A program made the position numbers and the translations under genes. DNA of 64,000 nucleotides from Bacteroides luti (lineage in GTDB: Bacteria; Bacteroidota; Bacteroidia; Bacteroidales; Bacteroidaceae). This document shows, one piece after another, positions 34,236-42,545 of this stretch (the stretch's first letter is position 1; every line of letters begins with the position of its first letter). The stretch covers positions 22,105 through 86,104 of the forward strand of contig NZ_FQTV01000018.1 in the NCBI RefSeq assembly GCF_900128905.1, in the 5' to 3' direction. The notes below the pieces were generated by a model. The model made no database searches. It was given only the letters and a program-made list of their open reading frames with translations, and was not told the origin of the DNA.

Positions 34236-34958
34236 ATGAATTGGGAACCGTGGACAGGTTGTTATAAAATAAGCGATGGTTGCACTTACTGCTATTTCTA
34301 TGGTCCTTTCTCAAAACGTTTCGGACAAAATAATGTATATAAAACGAACGAATTTGATAAACCTATAGCTAAAACGACAAAGGGTATATATAAAATTCAA
34401 AGCGGAAAGATTGTTGCGACTTGTTTCGCAAGCGATTTTTTTATTGCTGAAGCTGATGAATGGCGTAAAGAAGCTTGGGAAATGATAAAGAAACGACCCG
34501 AACTTGACTTTTTGATTATAACTAAACGCATTGACCGCTTTAATATTTCTCTCCCAAACGATTGGGGTGATGGATATGATAATGTGAATATAGGGTGCAC
34601 AATTGAAAATCAGGAATCAGCTGATTATAGACTGCCTTTGTTTCTATCCTATCCCATTAAAAGGAGATTTATAGCAGCTTCACCACTTTTGGGCGCTATT
34701 GATATATCGGCTTATCTTGACGGAATTGAGCATGTTACCGTAGGTGGAGAAACAGGACGAGAAGCTCGTGTGTGTAATTACGATTGGGTATTAGATATTC
34801 GGGAGCAATGTGTTAAGGCCGGAAAAACCTTTTGGTTTAAAAACACAGGTTCGTTTTTTAAATATGACGGCACAGTTCAAAAAATCAATCCATTCAAGCA
34901 GAGTTGTGTAGCAAAAGAATTTGGAATTAATATTTTAAACGGCAAAAAGCTATTTTAA
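34236..34958 (+). CDS. DUF5131 family protein (phage Gp37/Gp68-like, cysteine cluster)
   Basis: The 240-residue protein starts MNWEPWTGCYKISDGCTYCY, giving C9, C16 and C19 at the N-terminus (C-x6-C-x2-C). 'NVNIGCTIENQESADYRLP' and 'GIEHVTVGGETGREAR' are further family hallmarks. DUF5131 proteins resemble radical-SAM enzymes and the three cysteines may hold an iron-sulfur cluster. The family also occurs on phages and mobile elements. The function is not established. It pairs with the VOC gene, and codon choice is AT-rich like its neighbours. Confidence 0.8.
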   Translation: MNWEPWTGCYKISDGCTYCYFYGPFSKRFGQNNVYKTNEFDKPIAKTTKGIYKIQSGKIVATCFASDFFIAEADEWRKEAWEMIKKRPELDFLIITKRIDRFNISLPNDWGDGYDNVNIGCTIENQESADYRLPLFLSYPIKRRFIAASPLLGAIDISAYLDGIEHVTVGGETGREARVCNYDWVLDIREQCVKAGKTFWFKNTGSFFKYDGTVQKINPFKQSCVAKEFGINILNGKKLF

Positions 34959-35013
34959 TTATATCTAAAGCAGAAGGAGCAATAAAATATAATGCCAGCC
35001 AAATGTGTATAAT

Positions 35014-35055
35014 AAATGGGGAGCTATCCTCAAAAATCAGGTAGCTCCCCATTTT
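35014..35055. terminator. Bidirectional terminator between DUF5131 and PUL2
   Basis: The stem AAATGGGGAGCTA / TAGCTCCCCATTT has a 15-nt loop with A-rich and T-rich flanks. It closes both converging transcripts. Confidence 0.85.
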
Positions 35056-35062
35056 AATCAAC

Positions 35063-37741
35063 TTAATTAAGCTTAGTAACACGAAGCTCATCAAGCATTG
35101 CCTGATTGATAACAAGATTCATGTTCTCATTATATGGCATATAGGTTAGGGATATTATATGCTTTCCGGCCGAAAGATGAATTGGAAGAGGGTTACTCCA
35201 TCCCCAGTTGCTCCACTCATGCTTTCCTCTTTGAGGAAATATACTAACTCCGGCTTTTTGTCCATCGATAAAGAGGGTACGGATTGCACATTCATTTTCG
35301 GTATTGGTAGGACCATTACCATTGGCATAACGCCAGTCGAATGTATAATTGCCTTCTGCACTTATCGTTATATCGATTTCAATGTTAGTGTTTTCTTTCT
35401 TATTAATTTCAACAAAGCCATCGCCTTTATATCCCTGGTAATTGGCTGAGGACTTCGGGGCGAACTGCTCAACCTCATAAATCTGCGAAGGGAATATTTG
35501 AACCGGTTCGCTGGCAAAAGAGGTGAAGCCGCCTTTTTGAATTGCTGCAACCTGGAGTTCTCCTTTTTCATCTCCTAAAAAAATGGAACAATCTGAAGTC
35601 TCTTTCCATAACTTTCCGTCTTTATAGACTTCATACTTCACTGCACTTTCAATGGGCTGCCATTGTAATTTGTCTTCATTCAACTGTACAACAGGCATTA
35701 ATGGTGATGAAGCATTTTCTACAAGGTTGATTTTCATGGGTTGAAATTCATTGCCTGCCATTACAATCTTAACTGAATGATGTCCGGTGAGGTTTGCATT
35801 GATCACGGGTTCACTCTCTTTTCCATCAATGAGAAATGACTTTATCTTATTTCCATAACCTTCCAAAGATATATCCAGCATTGCATTTCGATAAGGAAAG
35901 CCGGTTAATTGACGTTTTCCTTTCAAGGCTTTGGGTACGAACGGAGAGAAGCTCAACTGATTATCCCCGAATCGAATACCGAAAAGCAGGCGATGAGTGA
36001 TGCTGAGGTTGCCGGACAAGCTCCACAACATATTGCTGGAATTGATCTGCGTACCCAGAAAATCACCGGATTCGGCTACGAAATTCTCTTTATTGGTGCA
36101 GAACAGAGCCGCCGCACGATAAATACTGCCAATAGCCTGCATCACTCCGGCTTCATTTCCTCCTTTTGCAGAGGCATGCATCCAGTAGGACGAAACAAAA
36201 GGCCACACGGCATTGTTGTGGTAAGGCGGCATATCGGCAATTTGAGGATAAAAGATGGGCGCACCAAAAGGAACAACCGGATTATTCTCGGTCACTTGCT
36301 TTGCTTGTTCGGGAGAGGTTACATCAAACAAAACTGCTAATGCTTCACCCAACGATTCACTTTTGGGTGATTTGATGTAATTGTTTCTGCCATAAAGATA
36401 TTGTGCATAATAACCTTTATCTGCCATCCACAGATTTTTATTGATAGCCTCTTTTAATGCTAAAGCTTTCTGTGCATATTGCTTGGATACTTCTGCCTGA
36501 CCTAAAAGCTTTGCTATATGGCTAAATACATTTAATGCCTGATAATGAACTGCATTGGTGCCAATACATTCCGATTGATAAATATCAGCCGGCTGCATCC
36601 ATCTGGGGTAACTTTGCTCGCGCCAGTCAATGAATGAAGATTCTCCCATCATCAAACCATTTCTTGGATTATAAACTGTTTCAAAGTCGTCTTCCAAGGA
36701 ATTTTTTATGATAGGGTAGATGGTTTTCAACCATTGTTGGTCTCCCGTTACTTTATAAATTTCGTAAGCTGCAATAGCCCATACCATCCGGTCGCTGGAA
36801 CATGGCCATGCACCACCAGTTCCCGTGTCCTGAATAATCCGTCCGCGGGAATTGACTTTCCGCATCAAACTGTTCATTGAAACTTTGGGCTGCATATATG
36901 CCATACTTAAGATAATGCTGTAACTTACATCACGAGTCCACACCCCGGGCCATTCTTTACCGGTTCGCAAAGTACTATCCTTTTCGATGGCGTTTTGCAT
37001 TTCATCCAGTGCCAGATTGTAAATAGCATTCTCAAGTTTTGTGGGAGCTTTCAACTGAGGACAAGCCGAAATATCATTCTTTAGCGACCATCGGAAAATG
37101 CCTCCGCGTTGTTTGCTTGTATCATTCAAGGTGAGTCTGGTTTCATAAATTCCATCTCCATCTTCATCGGTCAATTGCAGGATGGGGTGATTTACCAGAT
37201 TATCAAAATCCCATATCAGCGGATCGGCATCACCTGCTACATACACTCCTTTAAAATCTTCCTTATAGATTTTCTGTCCTGTACGGGTTACGTAATATCC
37301 CTGACTATTGAAGGCTTTCTGCATTTCGCGCATATCCAGACGGATGGTTAATTCTGTGTTTTGCTGAAGAATTACTCCCTCCGCTTCCTGCTTATTTGCT
37401 TTGAGCAACTCACCAAATTTGATAACCGGAGTCTCTGACTTTCCACTGATGGCTTTGCAAATAAAACTATGATCTTGCCCCGAGGGCATTTCGTTGTCTT
37501 TACCGTTTATGGCAAATTTAAAATGAATGAGAGCCGGTTTGTACAAATTGACAGGACTTTGATAATTTGATTCCAGCGCTGTGCCTGAAAGTGCTTTTCC
37601 TGTATAATTGCCTTGAACAATCCGATCTGAGTACCATTTATATTTTTGAGTGGTGAGGATGTTGTCCTGCTTGCTCAGTGATGAGCAAGAGGACAAACAT
37701 ACAGCAAACAAAAACATAATACCTATCTGTAATTTATTCAT
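35063..37741 (-). CDS. Six-hairpin (MGH1/GH63-like) glycosidase lipoprotein with CBM-like C-terminus (PUL2)
   Basis: The 892-residue lipoprotein (LSSC, Cys19) has a beta-rich N-terminal part (about 30-225) and an (alpha/alpha)6 catalytic region (about 235-620) with 'WPGVWTRDVSYSI' at 264-276, 'GESSFIDWREQSYPRW' at 366-381 and 'ECIGTNAVHYQA' at 391-402. It belongs to the clan around GH15, GH37, GH63 and glycogen-debranching proteins. A CBM35/CBM6-like module lies at about 740-892 ('YEVEQFAP', 'YTFDWRYANGNGP'). In a dextran locus it would complete isomalto-oligosaccharide breakdown, the role played by GH31 in the B. thetaiotaomicron locus. The exact family and linkage are uncertain. Confidence 0.72.
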   Translation of the reverse strand: MNKLQIGIMFLFAVCLSSCSSLSKQDNILTTQKYKWYSDRIVQGNYTGKALSGTALESNYQSPVNLYKPALIHFKFAINGKDNEMPSGQDHSFICKAISGKSETPVIKFGELLKANKQEAEGVILQQNTELTIRLDMREMQKAFNSQGYYVTRTGQKIYKEDFKGVYVAGDADPLIWDFDNLVNHPILQLTDEDGDGIYETRLTLNDTSKQRGGIFRWSLKNDISACPQLKAPTKLENAIYNLALDEMQNAIEKDSTLRTGKEWPGVWTRDVSYSIILSMAYMQPKVSMNSLMRKVNSRGRIIQDTGTGGAWPCSSDRMVWAIAAYEIYKVTGDQQWLKTIYPIIKNSLEDDFETVYNPRNGLMMGESSFIDWREQSYPRWMQPADIYQSECIGTNAVHYQALNVFSHIAKLLGQAEVSKQYAQKALALKEAINKNLWMADKGYYAQYLYGRNNYIKSPKSESLGEALAVLFDVTSPEQAKQVTENNPVVPFGAPIFYPQIADMPPYHNNAVWPFVSSYWMHASAKGGNEAGVMQAIGSIYRAAALFCTNKENFVAESGDFLGTQINSSNMLWSLSGNLSITHRLLFGIRFGDNQLSFSPFVPKALKGKRQLTGFPYRNAMLDISLEGYGNKIKSFLIDGKESEPVINANLTGHHSVKIVMAGNEFQPMKINLVENASSPLMPVVQLNEDKLQWQPIESAVKYEVYKDGKLWKETSDCSIFLGDEKGELQVAAIQKGGFTSFASEPVQIFPSQIYEVEQFAPKSSANYQGYKGDGFVEINKKENTNIEIDITISAEGNYTFDWRYANGNGPTNTENECAIRTLFIDGQKAGVSIFPQRGKHEWSNWGWSNPLPIHLSAGKHIISLTYMPYNENMNLVINQAMLDELRVTKLN

Positions 37742-37767
37742 AATGTTTACTGATATTAGGAGGCTGA

Positions 37768-39540
37768 TTATTGATATTCAACAACAATCATGTCCCAGTA
37801 TTTCAATGATGGTAACTTAAAGGTTACACTGGCTGCACTCTGATGAAATTCTACCTCCTGACTTACTCCACCATCAATGTCCGGTGATGCAAACCATATT
37901 CTCTTAATGGTATTCGTCTCTTTTAATCTCAAAGAAGGAGTAGAAATCAAAGAGGGTTCGGGCATACTTCCGTCCAGATCTCGCCAACTGAAATAATTGG
38001 CATTGGAGAGATTGATAAGATGAATCACTTCGCATTTACTATTCACCTTTTTAGCCAATACGGACACATTTCCTGTTGATGGAGGCCATGCCGATACATT
38101 CATCTTTCCATTAGTGCAACTGAGGTCGACCGTAGAAAATAAGCCACCGTTACGCAACAGATTCTCATAACCGGTAAGAAAATCATAATAGCTGACCATT
38201 GCTTTTTGAAGAGTGCCGTCCATCTGAAGATTGCTGTTCGGGAAATATTCCTTGCCAAGCATGTGTTCACCCATCTCGAGGTGTGATCCGCCCAACGCAA
38301 ACATAACTGCATCAGCTAAAATAACTCCCGGAGTGTTGAAATAACCTTTGCTATTGGCCTTATCATAATTCATATAAGCAGCAAACACAGTTTTATAATT
38401 TCCATAGGAGCTGTTTTCGTCAATAATATCTTTCAACGAAGAATAATTTGCATCATTACTCCAAACCTCATTATACAGGAAGTCTACATTACCACTTTCG
38501 GCAATTTTTTGCTGTCCATACCGGGCAACAGCATTCATTACCAATCGTTTGCCGGGGTGTTTTGCCTTCATAGCCTGAATGAATGACTTAAAGCCGGCTG
38601 CCATATCAATAGCATTTCCATTGTAATCATAGTCAGCACCACGATCGCCCAACTGATCAATATGATATCCGTCAAAATCAAAAACTGAATAAACATCATT
38701 ATTCTGTTTTGCCAGATAGTTTTGCCAACCTGTATTATTGGGATCGACCAGATAGATCGAACTCTTAAACATAGGAGCACTCAAAGAGCAAACATCGCGG
38801 TTGCTGTGATTACGGTCTTTATACAGATTCCATGAAGTTTCTGCACCATCAGAAGCCGCATCGGAAAGTACTCCGTAACATAAGTTATAGAACATTGTTT
38901 TCATGCCCGCTTTATGAGCAGCTGAAATATAGTTTTTTACCGTAGTAAGCGATGTGTTGCGGTTTGCAATATCTGTCCAGTTATTGTCCGGTTTATCCGG
39001 AGTGCCAGCTAAGGGTTTGTGGTGCTTGTACTGCCAGTCGTAGAATTGCAATCCATTGATATGATAACGCTTCAAACTGGTAATAACAGAGTTGATAGCT
39101 GAAGTTGACATGTCATCGAAATTGGAAAGAAATCCATAACGAGGAAACTGTGTCCAGTCACTTGATACATCTACGGCAATAGAACCTAAAACTGTTTCTT
39201 TTCCGTCACTGGTTGTAGTATATACTTTAACCATATAACCACGATAATCGGTAGACGGGGCAGTCCAGTTCCATGTTGTAGAAGAGAGTGGCTGTTCGCT
39301 TAACTTATCACCCAAATAGTAGTATGCCGCTTTGGCTGAAGATGGCAAGCTGCTAGAAGTAAACGTAACTGTCTCTCCCGGTGAATAACACGCTTTGTCT
39401 GTTGATAATGTTACAAAAGTAACATTTTGTTCAGGCGTATCACCACCAGTTCCGGTGGAGCCTTCTCCACTGGAACAAGATCCATTTAAAGGAACCAGAC
39501 ACACAAATAATAAAGATATAATTGTTCTGTTAATTCTCAT
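37768..39540 (-). CDS. Dextranase, GH66, lipoprotein (PUL2)
   Basis: The 590-residue protein has a lipobox-like GSC (Cys22). A beta-sandwich (about 40-130) precedes a TIM barrel. 'GLQFYDWQYKHHKP', 'FDGYHIDQLG' (predicted nucleophile D295) and 'FLYNEVW' (predicted acid/base E358) match GH66 dextranases. It cleaves alpha-1,6-glucan internally, probably at the cell surface. It lies 11 bp after the SusE/F-like gene, the same order as in the B. thetaiotaomicron dextran locus (SusC, SusD, SusE/F, GH66). Confidence 0.88.
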   Translation of the reverse strand: MRINRTIISLLFVCLVPLNGSCSSGEGSTGTGGDTPEQNVTFVTLSTDKACYSPGETVTFTSSSLPSSAKAAYYYLGDKLSEQPLSSTTWNWTAPSTDYRGYMVKVYTTTSDGKETVLGSIAVDVSSDWTQFPRYGFLSNFDDMSTSAINSVITSLKRYHINGLQFYDWQYKHHKPLAGTPDKPDNNWTDIANRNTSLTTVKNYISAAHKAGMKTMFYNLCYGVLSDAASDGAETSWNLYKDRNHSNRDVCSLSAPMFKSSIYLVDPNNTGWQNYLAKQNNDVYSVFDFDGYHIDQLGDRGADYDYNGNAIDMAAGFKSFIQAMKAKHPGKRLVMNAVARYGQQKIAESGNVDFLYNEVWSNDANYSSLKDIIDENSSYGNYKTVFAAYMNYDKANSKGYFNTPGVILADAVMFALGGSHLEMGEHMLGKEYFPNSNLQMDGTLQKAMVSYYDFLTGYENLLRNGGLFSTVDLSCTNGKMNVSAWPPSTGNVSVLAKKVNSKCEVIHLINLSNANYFSWRDLDGSMPEPSLISTPSLRLKETNTIKRIWFASPDIDGGVSQEVEFHQSAASVTFKLPSLKYWDMIVVEYQ

Positions 39541-39551
39541 TGGTATAGTTA

Positions 39552-41012
39552 TTAATTCTTAGTAACTGTCATTTTCTCTGTTAACTGGTTCAGTAAAATA
39601 GTATATTTACCTGCTGTACTTACTTTCCATTTCCGGTCAATATCTCCATTCCCTGCAATATGCTTATCAACAAAAGTTATATTCTCTGTACCATCAGTCA
39701 AGGCTTTACCATCAGCAGTTGCCATAAACCAGGCACCCATCCAGTCACCTTGCTTATCACATGTGAACTTAATATCGCCAGCTGTCAGGTTTCCTGTCCA
39801 GGTAAAGGTGTAAGCATCTACTGCCGTCATAGCTGTTGCATTATCTATACTCCATCCATTAGGGGTAGCGTCGCCAACCATATAAATACCTGCATAAGGA
39901 GTAAACTCGGTCATAACCATTGATTCTTTGCCTGGAGTAATATCAAGAGCAATCTTGTATGCCTTGCCACACTGACTCTGCGTCATTGACCACTTGTTAT
40001 CACCAGTATCGTCAAGTTTTACAGCAGTCCATGTATAAGGCGCATTTGCAGTAGTAGGATGATACATGTTATTCCAGCCTTGGGCTGTTGCAAATTTAAA
40101 CTCACCGCCATCATTCCAGTTAAAGACAGCTCCGTAACGGAAAATAAACGGATTGGCAGGATCTTGTGTCATTTCTGTAAAATTCCAACTGGAGAATGAT
40201 CCGACAAACCAGATCTTACTATACGGAGGAACTGCTGTTGCGCTCTTTACCACAGAAATAGAAAGATTTAAAAGGTTTACTTTAATTGTGTAATAACCAG
40301 CTTCATCAATAGAGAATTGTTCATCTGGGTTATCAAAGGAACTACGGTAAATCAGTTTCAAATCACTCGATGCAGCATCGCGGTTATAGGAAGGTATAAA
40401 GCTGCCTAATGTTGTAATAAACTTAAAGGTTCCTTTATTCAGGTTGCCACTCCAGGTAAAAATACCATTTGTAGTTCGTTGCATTGCGGCTGCATTATCT
40501 GCATTAAATCCGTTGGGAGTTGCACTGCCAATAAGATATAAAGTAGAAGATACTGGCTTATAAGTAGTAGCAGCGAAACTTGTTTTTGCTGTTTGTACTT
40601 CAACATTGGCATCGGCAACAGTTGCCGTGATGCGTGCTTCCAGATCAGCGGATTTATTGTAATCTACACCCAGTTCTTTGGTAATAATCTCATTCAAATC
40701 TTCAACGGTATATTTCAGAGAATAAACCTGCTGACCAAGATCTACGTAATAAGCTTTGGTAAAGTTGTTACCTGCTTTATCGATTTCAAGGGTATAGCTG
40801 ATTGCTGCATTGGTTCCTTTATTGGTACCGGTTGTCCAATTGAAAGTAATACCATCGCCGGCAGCATTATTTTCATTAAGAGCGACGTTGGTTGCACTGA
40901 CAGTCAGAGCAAGCTCTTCCTCACCTTTGTTGAGTTCCATCAAATTATCACTGCATGCTGAAAATGCTAAACACCCAGCAAGGACTAATAATATGCTATA
41001 TATTTTTTTCAT
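39552..41012 (-). CDS. SusE/SusF-family surface glycan-binding lipoprotein (PUL2)
   Basis: The 486-residue lipoprotein (FSAC, Cys20) has an N-terminal SusE domain (about 30-150, 'ALTVSATNVALNENN') followed by three tandem starch-binding-type modules. Their starts are recognisable by 'LIGSATPNGFNADNA' near 158, 'WFVGSFSSWNFTEM' near 268 and 'MVGDATPNGWSIDNA' near 375. Each has conserved tryptophans that could stack on glucose rings. It should bind alpha-glucan at the surface. The same position in B. thetaiotaomicron's dextran locus encodes a comparable protein. Confidence 0.88.
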   Translation of the reverse strand: MKKIYSILLVLAGCLAFSACSDNLMELNKGEEELALTVSATNVALNENNAAGDGITFNWTTGTNKGTNAAISYTLEIDKAGNNFTKAYYVDLGQQVYSLKYTVEDLNEIITKELGVDYNKSADLEARITATVADANVEVQTAKTSFAATTYKPVSSTLYLIGSATPNGFNADNAAAMQRTTNGIFTWSGNLNKGTFKFITTLGSFIPSYNRDAASSDLKLIYRSSFDNPDEQFSIDEAGYYTIKVNLLNLSISVVKSATAVPPYSKIWFVGSFSSWNFTEMTQDPANPFIFRYGAVFNWNDGGEFKFATAQGWNNMYHPTTANAPYTWTAVKLDDTGDNKWSMTQSQCGKAYKIALDITPGKESMVMTEFTPYAGIYMVGDATPNGWSIDNATAMTAVDAYTFTWTGNLTAGDIKFTCDKQGDWMGAWFMATADGKALTDGTENITFVDKHIAGNGDIDRKWKVSTAGKYTILLNQLTEKMTVTKN

Positions 41013-41043
41013 ATTTTCTTATTTTGATAATATCTATGAGTGA

Positions 41044-42534
41044 TTAATAACCTGGATTTTGCACCATTGCATTATTGCTATCCATTTCTGTCTGAGGGAT
41101 AGGTAGTAACAGACGGTCTTTAGTAACATTTGTCTTTCCAATAGATTTCAGGTAGTTGATAGCATATTCACCATTTTTCCCGATACGGATCAGGTCGAAC
41201 CAGCGCTGACATTCAAAAGCAAACTCCATGCGACGTTCGTGTATAATCACTTCTCGCATATCCGACTGAGACTTTCCACTAATATTAGCCAGACCAGCAC
41301 GCTTGCGAACAATGTTCAACGGAGTTTCGGCAGCTGTTGTTTTGCCCATTTCATTCAAAGCTTCAGCTTTCATAAGAAGAATATCTGCATAACGATAAAC
41401 TACAAAGTTGCTTGGGTTAGTGTTATATTCTGGAGAATCTTTTTTGCTAACTAGGAACTTACGCACATTGTAACCTGTGTAAGACCATGAAGGATCATAA
41501 GCAATACCATCAAAATCAGGACAGCCTGAATAAAGGACAGTAACATCTTTACGCAAATCCCCCGTTTCATAAGAATCTACAAATTCCTTTGTTGGCTGGT
41601 TCCAACCATAACCTCCGGCAACAATACCAGAATTACGAGGGCCCATAAAGGTACTCAACCATGATGACTGACCATCTGTACCCCAGAAATTGTAGGAAGT
41701 ATCTCCTGTATATTGAATTTCAAAAATGGATTCGGCACCATTATTGGCCTTTATACCAAAGTTATCTGCATATTTGTAACCGCTCAGATCATATCCCATG
41801 CTTGTAACCTGATCGCAAAGATCTGCAACCATCTGATAATATTCTGTATGATTGGGGGCTAATACCAAATATACCTTTGCCAGCTGAGTGCATGCTGCAT
41901 CTTTGCAGGCACGTCCTAAATCCGTTGAGCTGTAACTCTTCTTCTCGGGTAAAAGATTGATTGCATTCTGACAGTCTGAAATAATCTGTGCATAAGTTTC
42001 ATCCAATGTATTACGGGCAATATCAGTACCCTGGCTAGCATCGTGGGGAGCAGTCTCCACAGGAACACCTCCGAACAACTGAGCCAGAATAAAATAGTAA
42101 TGTGCACGCAGGAAGTAAGCTTCGCCCATGCAGCGATTCTTGATATCTTCATTAATATCAGCATTTGCAACACTCTGCAATAATGTATTACACTGAGCAA
42201 TTCCCACCCAGGGACTGCGCCAGACATATAGTGCAAAACCATTGTCACTTGTTGCTGTGAAGTTTGCAGCCTGAACTGTTTCAATACCATCAGTACCTCC
42301 GCCGGCACCTACATTGCTATTGCTTCCTATAATATCAAGCGACCACATACGCATATTATAAAGATTTGATGACTGAAGTGGCTTATAACAGGCATTTGTA
42401 AGGGCAATTGCAATATTTTCAGTGATTTTTGCATTGGTGCTGACCGCATCTGAAGGGTATTTATCCAAATAATCACTGCAGGATGAAAGGGTTAATCCCA
42501 TTAGAATCAGTGCTGAATATATAATCTTTTTCAT
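41044..42534 (-). CDS. SusD/RagB-family glycan-binding lipoprotein (PUL2)
   Basis: The 496-residue lipoprotein (LSSC, Cys19, then SDYLDKYPSDAV) has the SusD fold with 'GEAYFLRAHYYFILAQLFGGVP' spanning about 137-158 and the C-terminal 'RRMEFAFECQRWFDLIRIG' region. It forms the lid of the SusC barrel. The gap to susC is 11 bp and to the SusE/F-like gene 31 bp, consistent with one operon. Confidence 0.95.
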   Translation of the reverse strand: MKKIIYSALILMGLTLSSCSDYLDKYPSDAVSTNAKITENIAIALTNACYKPLQSSNLYNMRMWSLDIIGSNSNVGAGGGTDGIETVQAANFTATSDNGFALYVWRSPWVGIAQCNTLLQSVANADINEDIKNRCMGEAYFLRAHYYFILAQLFGGVPVETAPHDASQGTDIARNTLDETYAQIISDCQNAINLLPEKKSYSSTDLGRACKDAACTQLAKVYLVLAPNHTEYYQMVADLCDQVTSMGYDLSGYKYADNFGIKANNGAESIFEIQYTGDTSYNFWGTDGQSSWLSTFMGPRNSGIVAGGYGWNQPTKEFVDSYETGDLRKDVTVLYSGCPDFDGIAYDPSWSYTGYNVRKFLVSKKDSPEYNTNPSNFVVYRYADILLMKAEALNEMGKTTAAETPLNIVRKRAGLANISGKSQSDMREVIIHERRMEFAFECQRWFDLIRIGKNGEYAINYLKSIGKTNVTKDRLLLPIPQTEMDSNNAMVQNPGY

Positions 42535-42545
42535 ATAAGTATTCT

